Positions 1 to 12,200 of a stretch of DNA of 64,000 nucleotides are shown piece by piece (within the stretch, counting starts at the first letter, position 1; the number at the start of each line of letters is the position of its first letter). This DNA is from Heloderma charlesbogerti (Eukaryota > Chordata > Lepidosauria > Squamata > Helodermatidae): positions 930,001 through 994,000 of the forward strand of contig JANEZZ010002675.1 of NCBI GenBank assembly GCA_026122225.1, in the 5' to 3' direction. The translations under genes and the position numbers were made by a program. A model generated the notes under the pieces. It saw only the letters and a program-made list of their open reading frames with translations, searched no databases and had not been told where the DNA came from.

Positions 1-54
1 CCTAGAGGGACCAATGATGAATTATGATAGATATCTCAAAAGGTACCTTGAGGA

Positions 55-450
55 TTTGGATGTATGAGAAATTCATTTCAGTTTATTTTTGATCAGGATT
101 TACCCAGTTCGCACCTTCCTGATCAAACACGGACTCGGATGCAGTCTGCAGTCGAAGTCTGTGCAATTCCGAGCTTGAAATGAAATTTATGGACCAAAAA
201 AGCTGTGTTGGACAGCATGTGTACATTTGAAAAATGTATATAAATACACTTTAATCAATGGGGAAAGAATGCTTACAGATGTGCACAATGCGTACATTTG
301 GAAAAATACGTGTGAAATATGCACATATTTTTGTGTGAAAAGAAAAGAACTAAAGTTTGCAATCTGATACAGACTTTAGTTGGATCGAGCGTCAAGATGT
401 AATTCAGAGAACTTCAGAAAGCTTGCTTTTTGCTAATTCGCACATCCCTG
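55..450. mobile_element. hAT-like MITE, GGGATGT family, 8-bp TSD
   Basis: 396 bp flanked by perfect 8-bp direct repeats CTTGAGGA (47-54 and 451-458). The ends are imperfect inverted repeats: left TTTGGATGTATGAGAAATT, right complement CAGGGATGTGCGAATTA. The 8-bp duplication and CAGGG-type ends fit the hAT superfamily. No transposase coding; non-autonomous. Confidence 0.75.
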
Positions 451-2580
451 CTTGAGGATCAGCTCTGTTAGGTTTCTTTCTGCCAGGACTTTATTAGCTG
501 CTTGGTCCTTCTTATGGAAGCTATAGTTCCACCTGAGAAAATATCCGCTGCAAGGGAAGTAGTTATTTGAGGATAGGATATTGAAGGAGATTTAAATGGT
601 AAGATGGGTACTTACTGTATGGGATGAAAAGCTATTTTCCCCCTAGGAAGATGGCATTCAGGTAGATGTATGATGGGGAGTTCTCATTATCTTCTGAAGT
701 CGAGTGAATTCGGATATGCCCCTATTGGAGGGGAAAGATTTCACAGTCCTAGAGTAATATCTTTTGGGTCCAGCTTTGGGAATGTCAATTTTAAATGTTT
801 GTCAGGGAACCCCAGAAGAAGGCTTTTGTCTGTGCTGGGTTTGTACCTAGTATGCAAAGAAAACATATTGCCTGTTGTTCTGCTTGTTGTTATGAGCACA
901 AAGGCTTGACAATTTTTTCAGTGAGGGCAGCTCTTGTAAATTTTGATGCAACGAAGGCACCATCCAAACATGTGATGAACAAGTTGAACTGTGTTGGTTC
1001 ATTCACAGTAAAAACTGACTACATAAGCAAACTTGCTAAACCAGTTTCAGATTCAAGATAGACAAGTATAACTGAATGTACATATTGCCAATATCTGCTC
1101 TGGGTAGCCTATCACAGTCCCTGTAGCAAACGGATGATAGGGCAGGGAGTGGACAGTATTAACAATCATGCTACAGTAATCTGGAACAATTTGCCCATAC
1201 CTGTCCATTCTCTCCCTCCCTCGTTTTCACTTTGTTTGATGGACATTCACTGAGTTTCTGCACATTGCTTCAGGGAATGCTAAGACAGACGTGAGGGAGG
1301 CCAATTTGAGTCTCTAATCTAAATTCCAGAAACTGTTTACAAATATATTTGGGATTAGAGTCCCAGCTACTGCTCACTAGCAGCTTTATAGTGACCCCTG
1401 GCTTATACTGTGTCATAAATATGGTGTGTTCGTGTGTTGTGTATTTTAAATGGTCTCTATGTGGTTAACAAACTTGGTGGTACGTTGTTATCTATATGCA
1501 GTATGTTCGAAATAAAATTCTGAAACTATACAGTAATGGAAGTCACCAGGAGGCAATAGCAGGCATTAGAGTCCAGGACTAGGAGCAGCTGGGTGGGGCA
1601 CTGGACAGCAATTCCTTTCCCATTCCAAACATTTGCTTTCAATCAACCTCAGAAGGACCTTTTGAGCTGTGTGTTCATACCCTCATGGGCGTGCCTGTGA
1701 ATCACATAAATCTGTGAGCCAATCAGTACTTGGATATAGCTGGCATGCACTTCTGCAGTCATATGTCAGCTGAGATCATAAGAATCACTGCTTACTCTAC
1801 CCATTCACCCACATTTCTTGGCAGTAATAAATTTGGCTATTATGAACCTTATTTTTGTACAACTTTAAAACTATTCAGGTTGTAGGTGGAATTTGAAGCA
1901 ACAAAATTTTTAGTTAAGAGGTTTTAGCACTTGTAGGTCATTACTTTTAGATCCTTGGTTTTAGACTGTTTGCTTGGATTTTTAATAGTTTCTTTTAATG
2001 TTGGGCTGAAGCATAATTTAAAGGTTATGATAAGGAACTTATTGTTTGTTGGTTTCTCTGTCTTTGTGATATATTGTTAACCTAGTAACATTTTAATTGT
2101 GTTATTGTATTGCTATTTGTAATTATTGTATTATGTCTGTAAGCCAGTTTGTTCTATAAGGTGGCCCCAAAAATCTTTTAATTAATTAATTAGTGTCCAC
2201 TTTGATAACCAGCCAAAAGGTAAGTGCTTTAAAATCTCACCTAAAAGTGCATCATTTGGGCTGTGTCATGTCAAAATATGAATCTGTCACTACGTGTTTT
2301 TTAGTGGATCCTTAGCATTCAGTCCAACCAGAGGAATTGCCCAAATATTTAGAAGTAAAAAAAAACCCATGACTTTAAAACAATAGCCAGCTGGCATGAA
2401 TGTGATATGTTCAGCTGAAATCTTTGCCCATTACTTTGATCTCTTTTTTCTCGGTTAGTGCTAATCTTGCATTTGGGTTTGACACTTTCTGATTTATCTT
2501 CTGAATTTAAGGCAGTTTGGTTTCTTAGGCAAACTTGTGCTGAACAATTCGCTGAAAACCAGTTAACTGTTTGCAACTTA

Positions 2581-3024
2581 GAGAGTAATCCTGTGGTCCC
2601 TGGGAGAGCATCCTAGGGACCATAGGATTGCTCGGAAAAACTCTTCCGAGGTCGGAGACAGTACTCCAACCTCAGAAGAGGGATGGGGAGATTCATGCTG
2701 CCCCCACAGCCCCCACAGCCAGTGCTGGTTGCCTCTCTGAGGTTGAAAAAGCAACCTTGGAAGTGGAAAGGGGGCATTCAGGGAGAGGGGAGGAAACTGG
2801 AGAGGTCCACATGACATATGAGATATCCTTAGCCTTCCCTTCCCCTCTGAAGTGCCTTTGGCAAGATGGGCTAAAAATCCTGTCTAGTGAAAAGCAAAGA
2901 ACAGAGGGAAGGGAGGCAAAGACTGCCTCCGCCGCTGCTCCCAGCCTGCTGGCTTCAGCCCAGCGGGCCATAGGAATCTCGGAAGCCTCCAAGTAGCAAG
3001 GGTGCAATCGATAGGATTGCGTCC
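2581..3024. mobile_element. TTA-flanked MITE, GCAATCCTA family
   Basis: 444 bp between TTA copies (2578-2580 and 3025-3027). The inner ends carry the family motif AATCCT / AGGATTGC in inverted order, and much of the interior is self-complementary. The TTA target fits PIF/Harbinger; a TTAA piggyBac-type target cannot be excluded. Confidence 0.65.
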
Positions 3025-5221
3025 TTAATACAGCTTTCCATCTGAAATGTTTAAGGAAGTTATGAACAGTGTCTAACGAAGGATTCTTGGAGCATGAAAT
3101 ACAGGCAAATAACTGTACCCTACTACATTTTTAAAAAAAATCAGTGTAATAAATTCTGCAATTTTGCTAGAAATGTATGTCTATATTATGATCTTTCAGA
3201 ATGCTTTAGATAATAGATGAGCATATAAATTAGGTCAGTTGATAATCTGGTTGGTGGCTGAAGGCATGGCTAAAACCACAGAAGAGGAGGAGCATTCTAG
3301 TCAAGAGCTGATAAATGAGCTGCGACCAGGACCTTAACGCATAGCAGGGGGAATATGTTAGAGAGCCTGTTACTGCTCAGGATTTAAAAATCTTGCACTG
3401 TGCCTTCTTCTGTCATTTATTGCTTAATGAACTCTTCATCAAATACATTCCATGAACAGTCTCAACATTAGATTGTAGCAGCAAAAAGATAAAAGTCCAC
3501 AATCCAGTACAGAGTTAAGCATCCTTAAGCCCACTGAAATCAACCTAGGACATTAACTGGTTGACTGTAGCCCGAGTTTTTATGGGCAGCAGGCTACTTC
3601 ATTGCACGCATAAAGTGGACTGAGGAGGAAGTAGGACTGAGAAGGATATGTATGTAGATTAAAAACCAAGTGGACAAAATCAGGTCTTACCACTGCATCA
3701 TTTCCTCCTGACCGTTCTTCTTTGCATGCCTGATGGTGTATTTAGGGGACATAATCAGACTCCCAAATGAACAAGAAGAGATTAATGAACCACTAAACAA
3801 AGCACCCAAGAAATAGCCAAACTGGGTGACACCAAGAGCCCTGATATAAATCCTGATACATATTTCAGTCAGCGTTTATGAAATAGGTTATATTAACAGA
3901 GTATAAATCGAATCTCAGTTTAAAATAAAACACACATGCTTTAGTAAAATAGAGGAATGTAACAAAGTAGGCTTTTTGGACAACAGTACCTTTAAAAGTG
4001 ATTATTTTTTTCTGGGCATAGTTTTTAAAGATGAAATCATGCTGACCCTGATTTTTATTTTCATCATGCAGTAACTTGCCCTCATTTATCCTGTAGACTG
4101 ATGATACAACATTTTGAAACAAATTCCATGCAATCACTATATGTCGTTCCTGGAATTCCTTGTGCCATGATGTCAGTATCTGGTAGAGTCCCAAAGGAAA
4201 ACAATGGAAATCTCTTGTTTTATAGTACAATTAAACAGACTCTGTGGTTTTTCTCTTCTTGGAAGAATTTAAGAGTTCTCTTTTATGTTGTGAGGTTTGA
4301 CATCTACCATTGAACAAATAAATAGTTAATGTTTTAGGAAGAAAGGGGTAATCACCAGGTTTGCAGTTGTAATGCTGTATGTGCCTTAAGGCACTACTTT
4401 TCTCCCCCTCCCTCCCCCCGCCCCTGCTGTAGTGTAAGATAGCTTTTGTTTTTGTACTGCAGAGAGAGTTCCATATTAACTCAGATTATTAAGATGTGAC
4501 TTCCTTGGTCCACAGGTACCTCATACCCCTTTCTAGTTCACCAGGCCTCTTAAAAGCACCTGCACAGTAGTCTTGCTTGCGATGGAACAAACATGGAAGA
4601 TTTCTGTTTGTTGGGAAATAAATACAGTTGCCTGTTCCCAAAAGACAACTTCAGACAAACCATCTGTGCAATAATAACATTTCTTGGAAACAATGACAGA
4701 CTCTACAATATTACATTTACCTTTGCCAGTTGTGTGTATCCCTGTGGTTTTGGTTTTTGCAAAGCTTTGGATAGCTGGATTGTGCTGAGTGGTAACACTT
4801 GTCTGTTTGGGAAAAGAGTTTGTATGTTCCACACACTACCCTTGAAAAGCATCGGTTATGTTATATTGCTTTTCTAAAGAGACTGAATTCCTGTGGTTGG
4901 CTGCAGGGAGCATGCAGAATTTGGCAACGTTCATAAACAGCCTTTTTGGCATGGCAGGAATGTGATATGGGCGGAAAACAATACCCTTTTGAGCAGTTGC
5001 CAGCTCAAGAACCTTAACAGAGGCCAGCTTTTCACTAGTGAGCTACTTTGAAGCATGTTACCGGAAATATGCAGTTTGCATATGTAACATTGCCCTGAAT
5101 ATAGCCTGCTGCCTATGTATGGTTGCTATCTGCTGTGGAATTTAAATGTGGGAAAAGTAAAATGTAATGGCTCAACACTTGGGAGATACCATCCTATATA
5201 CAGTTTTAAGCTTTCTGAAAA

Positions 5222-5392
5222 GAACCAGTGTGGTGTAGTGGTTAGAGCATTGAGTTTGGCTGTTGGACCCTAGGTTCAAAGCTTCCTTCAGTGGGTAGCT
5301 TGGGAAATCAATGTCTTTCAGCTTCACCTCTCAAACAAGATTTTTGTGATGATAAAATAAGATAACCCACTATAGTTTGGCCAGGAGCACTT
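5222..5392 (+). mobile_element. tRNA-derived SINE (MIR-like)
   Basis: Begins AACCAGTGTGGTGTAGTGG, with an A-box-like TGGTGTAGTGGTTAGAGC and a B-box-like GGTTCAAA, followed by a decayed body. This head is common in squamate tRNA-derived SINEs. Too diverged to be a functional tRNA. Confidence 0.7.
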
Positions 5393-5447
5393 GAAAGAAA
5401 GATGGGGTTAAAATATGACCAAAGTAAAGAAACTGAAGACAATAATA

Positions 5448-5567
5448 GGTTGAATCCAGACTTAGCCATATTTAGAGTAGGCTCATTGAAATCAATGAGA
5501 CTTAAGTTGGAGATCCCATTGATTTCAATGAATCTACTCTAAATATGACTAAGTCTGGTTCCAACCC
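5448..5567. mobile_element. Palindromic MITE, GGTTGAATCCAGACTTAG family
   Basis: The two halves are near-perfect inverted repeats of about 55 bp around 5505-5515. It has no coding capacity. A second copy lies at 28383-28494. Target duplication not clear. Confidence 0.65.
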
Positions 5568-8071
5568 AACAGTTTTAAATGTTTGAAAGGTAAGACTGCC
5601 AAGTGAGGGACTTGGCTAAAGGCTTCTGATTAAAGATGTATCAGCCCATGTCTCTGTTTTTAGTTTTGATTGCTGCACTAATTTTTGTGTAAAATGCTCT
5701 TCATAACATGTTGCTCTTGTAAAAGAACTTCCCTCTTGGTTGCTGCATGGTGCATACATCTGGCAGTGAGATTCTTATGTAGGATTTCTGGACCCCTCCC
5801 CTTCCCGAGATGTACAGGTTTTCTGTTGTCAGGAACTCATAGACTCTGGTCTTTGAGGCTGAAACAGGACTTACTCTGTTAAGATCTAGAGGTGCCATAT
5901 TAAACCTCCACTAGTTCCACTCTAGGCTCTTTCTCCTTTCACTTGACACCTGCAACTTTTAATAAATTGTAGGATAGAGTGGGAAAGATGTGCATGCGTA
6001 ACGGAGTTTAGTCCCATTTGAATACCCATTACACTTATGAGACTTCATTTATTCACTTTCCAAATGCAATATCTTATCTCTCAGATCAGATTTCAACTTT
6101 ATTTTCAGTCTTCTAAAAATTGTGCTTTCCTTTAATATGAAATGTGAGGCAAAATGAGTATGCCTCTAAGCACTCTCATAATTTCCAGCATCCACAGTAG
6201 ATTTCATCTGATTGATCAAGTGTATAAAAGGAAGTACACAGGGTCTCAAGTTATGGCCAAACAGATTTTTGTTGACATCAGAAATTATTAATTGCCCCAG
6301 CCAAATTACAAAGATCCTATCATTGCTCACAGAGTCTGGAATGCTGTAATTAGGAGGGCTGTTACATTTCCCTTTCTTTGCCTTCTCTTTTGAATTTAAC
6401 CACTGAGATACTGAAGCATGGGAAAAGTTAAATGAGTTTATATAATGAAGTGGTCTAAAACTGCTGTAATGTACCATTTCAGAATTCAGTTGTAGTAAAG
6501 AGAAGATTGCTTGTGTGCGTTCTTAGGGCTGTCTCTAGTTGTACTACCTTACTCTTCAATAGGTGATATTATAACACAGTACTTTGTTTGTTAGAAACCA
6601 GCCCTTTAACCATGAGCATGGGGTTGATGGTTACTCTCACCACCCCTTTACCTCTCACATGTGATTTGACTGTCATAGCTGGCTATGACTATGGTTACTT
6701 GTTATGTCTGCACATATTTTGGATCTTAGATCCCTCTCTCTCAGTCTCTTCAGTTCGAGGGAGCCGGTGGGGTCTGTTTGACCAGGATATATTGGACACG
6801 TTATCTATTACTGATTAACTAAATTTTCTGCAATAAAAGGTTATTAACAAAAATTTCCAAAAGGAAACATGGTGAGTGCTAATTGGGGGGCCTGTTCTTA
6901 TATTTACTGCAAGCCAGTGATGAAAAAATATGGTGGAATAGTGGTTAAAGGGATGGGGAGAAGAGTGAGAGGGATGGCGAGAATTTGTGTTGTGATAAAG
7001 AGGGGAGGAAAAAGCCTGCAAACTCACAGCACATTCCCTCTCTCCCAAAGATGATTTGGAGATAGGAAATATTGCATCTGAACTGGACCTTAGTCTGGCA
7101 TGAGTTCCACTGAAACGGGTGAAACTTAATCCCAGAGGGATGTGTTTAGAATATGTCTGTCCCAGCTGTTCTTTACATGATATGTCCCAGAACATATTGC
7201 AAACAGCTGGTTCAGTCTCTAATAATTCTCTCGGGGCCTTCTCTAAAGACTGTATAAGTATTAAATACTTGTTTCCAAATATCTCTGTTAGCAGTTCATA
7301 TTTAATGCGATTTATGTTTTATCCGTTGCAGCTTTTATATTATGGATGCAGTCAGTTTCTGAGCTATAAGTGTTCAGAGGATAAAAAATAGAGTCTCTTG
7401 TTTGAAGATGCTAGTCTTGAATAGCAACTTCTTGTTTTCGCACTTGGTGTAAGGTTGGTGAGATTATTTACTAGCTGAGGGATACAGTCACTCATTAGTT
7501 GAAATTCTGGAAACTGAAGCCAGCTGGCAGCTTCTGAATGAATTTCTGCTTCATCTCCCACTCCCCAGACCCCAGCTGTATTTAGAAGTAATACTGTATG
7601 TCTAGGTGTTGAGAAGCTTGCTGAAAGGGCATATCATCCTGTCAGGTACATTTAAGAGGAATGGTTCTCACAGAAATACATGGGGGATGGGGTTATGTAT
7701 GAAATCACATTCCTCTTTGAAACAGTAAAAATTTGCTTCATCTGTTAGCTGCTATTTTCTGAACCTTGCATCTCCGCTTCCGACGGCCCATTTTACATGT
7801 TACACTTTTTCCTACACAGAAATGCTTATCTGTGTCTAATTGAAAAAATAATCAAACTCTCATGTAAAGCATTGCACACACTTCTGTATATGTGTGTATG
7901 CACAACAAATACACAGATGTGTTAAGCCCGCATAATAATCTATATATGGGTTTCATGCTTTTTGCTTAGGAGTAGCTCATTGTGTAAAGCTTTGCTAAGA
8001 GACTGGAGTTTTCAGTATAGAGAAAATGTTCACCATAACTTCACAGATAATTTTGAATCAAACGAATAAAG

Positions 8072-8275
8072 GCCCAAGGAGTGGGCTGTTGTAGCTGGTT
8101 TGGAGAAGTCTGTGTTCAGGTTCCAGAATGTCACTGCTATCATAGACTCAGTATGTGACATGGAGAAAGCCTCTAACTTTGTTCCCCTTCTGTAAAATTA
8201 TAATAATAATTGCCTACCACACAGGATTGTAGTGACATCAAATGCAGTAAAATATAAGTAATAAAAGTAAGAGTA
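8072..8275 (+). mobile_element. Degenerate MIR/tRNA-type SINE
   Basis: Shows TGTTGTAGCTGGTTTGGAGA, a B-box-like CAGGTTCCA and a body resembling the MIR core with CCTTCTGTAAAATTATAATA and TAGTGACATCAAATG phrases. Strongly diverged. Confidence 0.5.
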
Positions 8276-8444
8276 TGTCAGAACACTGTAGGGATATAAT
8301 GAGTTCTGAGTAGTTAATTTCAAATCCAGAGTGACCTTCATCACCCATCTTTCTCCAAATCACCATCTCATCTCTTATTTTCTGCTTTTATGTAAATTTT
8401 CTGTATTAGGCTAACACAGTTCTGGGTTGTGTAAAAATAACTTA

Positions 8445-8890
8445 GGGCCCAATCTTATGGGGATAGTCGGCCACCTCTGAACTCGGAGGCGACTGACTAT
8501 CCAATGCAGGGCGGGCAGAGTGCGGAGGAAATCTTCTCCTCTGCTTTCCAGCTGCACTGCATTTGTGGCTAGGCAGCCGACTTCAGCTGTCTAGCTGAGG
8601 CACCTCGGAGCAGTGGGGGAGGGAGGCCGGACGGTACATAGGAAGCATCGTAATGGGACTTCCGCTGTCCCCTCCCCACCCCCAGGAATGCCCTCTTTCC
8701 CCCCGTTCTGTGCTGTTCTTACGAGCATAGAGCCAGGGACTAACCATGCCACCTATGAGGCGGCGGGGGAGGGGGCAGGGAGGCGATTTTCTGGGAACCG
8801 ACCTTGGAGCGCTGGCTCCGAGCTTGGTTCCCAGAAACTAGAAAACCAATGGCCATCTAGCTGCTGTCTAGCAGCTGTAGGATTGCACCC
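8445..8890. mobile_element. TTA-flanked MITE, GCAATCCTA family
   Basis: 446 bp after TTA (8442-8444), ending GATTGCACCC before TTTA. GC-rich interior with the family phrases TAGGCAGCCGACTTCAGCTG and GACTATCCAATGCAGGGC. Related to the copies at 39349, 41697 and 46625. Confidence 0.7.
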
Positions 8891-9143
8891 TTTATAAAAA
8901 CCTGGGGCTTCTTAATTCTTCTAAAGGTTATATCAACAATAGTGTGAATGTTTTTCAAAAATCATTTGAGGAGATTTCCTGGGCCAGCCCTCAGTTACAT
9001 CTGAAAATATTAATAGAAGTCTACATGAACTATGAGATCCTGATATTTTTAAAACCGCCTTTTATATATCCTCTGGCTTCTTAGTATCTGTGGCAATTGC
9101 TTATTTGGGGTTTTTCAGTGGTTTTTTTTCTCTCTCTCCTCAG

Positions 9144-9282
9144 CTGGGATGATAGCAGTTCTGTCAGCAGTGGAATCAGTGACACCATAGACAACCTCAG
9201 CACTGATGACATTAACACAAGCTCCTCCATCAGCTCCTATGCTAACACACCTGCATCCTCTCGTAAGAACCTAGATTCACAG
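9144..9282 (+). CDS. NAV3: NAV3 exon 1 of window (139 nt)
   Basis: Acceptor after a long T/CT tract ending CTCAG; donor CAG|GTAATG. The exon enters with one base completing a split codon and leaves at phase 0. It encodes SWDDSSSVSSGISDTIDNLS followed by a Ser/Thr-rich stretch ending RKNLDSQ. The block is strongly conserved in the navigator family; the negatively charged Ser-rich composition suggests a disordered region. Confidence 0.95.
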
Positions 9283-12200
9283 GTAATGTTTGGTTTCTAT
9301 TTCAGGCATCTTACAACGGTGTCAGTGGCATTCATTTCCTTTACAAGTGTATGAGCCCGTCCATTTTGTCGCTCGTACCAAAAGAGTATTAAATCATTGC
9401 CAGACTTAAAGGCTGCAATTGTAAACACAATGGGATTTACTTCTAAGTTAAGATTTATGATTCTGCTTCCTAGTAACAAGAAATCTGTATTCTGATACTT
9501 GATGAGTGTTCCTAAATATAAGAGGTTACTAGAGAAATGACAAGACTAGAATAAAAAATTACCCATCCCAGTATATGTTCTGGTGATTATTATGTCCTTT
9601 GTTTAATTGATACCATATTTTGTTTATTTATTACTTTTCTATCCTGCCTACTTTGCTGACATCAAATGGGTTTCATTAACATATGAACAAATAAAACATA
9701 TGCAAACATTCCTGCTATTTATACATGTTCTCAAATTGCAAGTTTTATTCTGAACTCAAAATTTGAGTTACTGTAGAATTTGGTAGTGAGATTTGAATAA
9801 ATTAATGAATTACGGTGGTGCAGTTAGAGAAAAGTGACTACAGACTATAGTCCTGGTGACTGAATATGTGGCGGAAGAGAAGGAGCAGGACTGTGCTGCT
9901 TTCCCCTGGCCCTGAACGTAGCCTGTTGACCAGAAGATGAGAAAGACTGTACACATGTATCCAATGGAATGGAAACTGCTGGCAGAACAGATTCTCCCTT
10001 CCTTCTGCATCCCCCCACAGGCCCCCAACTCTTCTCCAGGGCTCCCTCCAGGGTTCCCTCCAGAACAGATTTGCGGCGGTGCAAGGAGAAGTCCCATTGC
10101 ACTTGCAGATGTACACGTACAGAGTATATATTTGCAAACTGAGTTTGCACTGAAAAAAAACCACTGAAAAACCCCATTGCACAGAGATTCCATGTGTGTA
10201 TACAGAGCATATTGTATACAAATAGACCCTGTTCTCTGACCTTCTCACACATAGAGTTTGTGGACAAGGTCATTTATCCCAACCCTAGAATGGTAAGACA
10301 TTACAGTATTTTTTATGTATTGGGGATTTGTGACTTCTCGGCTTCCACTGAGAAGTAACATTTAGGTGCTGAACTTTAAAAAGAATAAGACCTTATATAT
10401 TGACACTGGAAATGTTAAATGTACTAGTCATTAAGGAACAAAATACTTAGGTCGTTTTACTGTAGATGTTCTGTAAGTATATCTGTTATAGACTAGATTT
10501 TATAATGAGTGAATTCCTTTGTTTCTTTAGTGATTTTGATTTATTATTATGTATGTTCTTTCTCTTGCCTTTATTTTGTTAACCTTATTTCAAAATAAAA
10601 TAACGTTTCATGAGGGAAAAAAAGATGATTATGCTCTCAGTGGAAATGTAAACACGTGGTACTTAATGAAATGTATTCTAATTTTCCAAGGCTACATGTT
10701 GTTACAAGCTGTCCATTTTTTGGCAGCTTTTCTCAAGAAAATTAATGTCTGTAGGTGGCTTTCATCAAGCTTTCCTAACCAACAGATCTAAACACTGTGA
10801 AGAGTTTTGGATCAGTGGGCAATTTAGAAGTTTTCAGTGTTTTTTTGTCCCCAAGATGCATTGCAATAATATGCATTCTCTTTTGTCTTGGTTTCCGCTT
10901 TTTTTTTTATTCCATAGTCAATACATCCTAATTATGTCTAAAACTGTTTTGAGGAATCCAAGTATTTTGGGGTTCCCACAAATGGAAGACAAATTGTCCA
11001 TGCATTGTACCAGTTCCTGCTTTGGAAATATTTCTATGTAGTTATTATTCACTTCCTCCCAACCCCCCTTTTTTTAACTAAGACCTAAAACTATTTTAAT
11101 AGCAGTTCGTAATATAACAGTAGAGTTGCCGTGAAGTGTTAAATTGCCTTGAGTATTCTGATGCAAGAATCCTATTACACTTTGTTCCATTGCCATGAAG
11201 TGCATAGTTGTGGCTGCATGAAAGAGTTTCATCCCTGGTTGTATATTAGAGATTTCAACTGTGTTGGAAATTGCTAGTGCCAAGCTCTGAAACTGATAAT
11301 ATATGCTGAGGTTTCGAAGCAGTGCTTATAATGAAAGAATGAAAAAGCTACATGTGCAGCTCCTGTTTTCCCCACACAGAGATACGGCATTTGAAAGACT
11401 AAAATAGTATTCCCAGAGTTCACAAAGTGTGTGGTGTGCCTTTCTATGGAGATGCAATACAGTTCCTAGGACAGGCATTGGATTCTTCTTGATCACCATC
11501 CCAATCCAGATTTACTGTATATGTCTTGATTGGAGAAGGAGATACATCTTGATTGAGCTCTGCCTACCTCTCACTGCAACATGGGGAGTCTTACTTGTGT
11601 TGATTTATGTTTGTTGGGTCTAGTGAAGTGAAAGTTACCAGCCAATTTTAATTTTTTCTTGAATTAAGGTAACTTTACATATTTATTGGTTATAAAACAA
11701 CAGGGAGTGTTGTGACATCTTAAAGACTAACAAAATTAGTCTGGCATAAGCTTTTGTGGACCCACTTAATCAGATTACGAAAGCTTAAACTAACGTTAGT
11801 CTTTAAAATGCCACAACTCTGTTATCTTTGCTACAATAGACTAACATGGGTACCCTCTGGAATAATTTAACCATAGAAGAACTGCAGTCTTCTCACCTTG
11901 TAGTGAGATTACAGGAGTTGGAGAGGCTAACATTTTATTTTTTTTAATCTCTCTATGGTAAATTAGGAGAATCCCCTGATTGTGCTAACATTAATGAATA
12001 TTGTAAGCCATATGAGTGATTATTAGCTCTAAGAATTTATATATGTGAAATCTTAAATTGTGTGCCCGCAAGTGGATCAAGTTTTAAGTAGCATTTCTTG
12101 AAAGATTATAGTCTATCTATATCAACAAACCTTCCTCCTGCAGCAAATACCTGTATTTTTATGTTGTTGTTGTTGTTGTTGTACACTTATTTTCAAATAT

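Larger units (their letters stand above)
1..9143 (+). other. Intron (partial), upstream of first exon seen
   Basis: No NAV3 coding block was recognised here. Short open frames lack splice context and family likeness. The stretch contains a hAT-like MITE (55-450), a TTA-flanked MITE (2581-3024), tRNA-derived SINEs (5222-5392, 8072-8275), a palindromic MITE (5448-5567) and another TTA-flanked MITE (8445-8890). A LINE-like 3' tail may lie near 2090-2190. The rest looks like unique AT-rich intron. Confidence 0.7.

Noticed and set aside
2628..2996. 122-codon open frame on the + strand
   Set aside because: Falls wholly inside a GC-richer palindromic MITE; frames inside such elements are open on both strands because of composition.
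9810..10273. Three overlapping minus-strand open frames of 127-142 codons
   Set aside because: Mutually overlapping frames without family likeness, splice context or codon bias; chance openness in intron 1.
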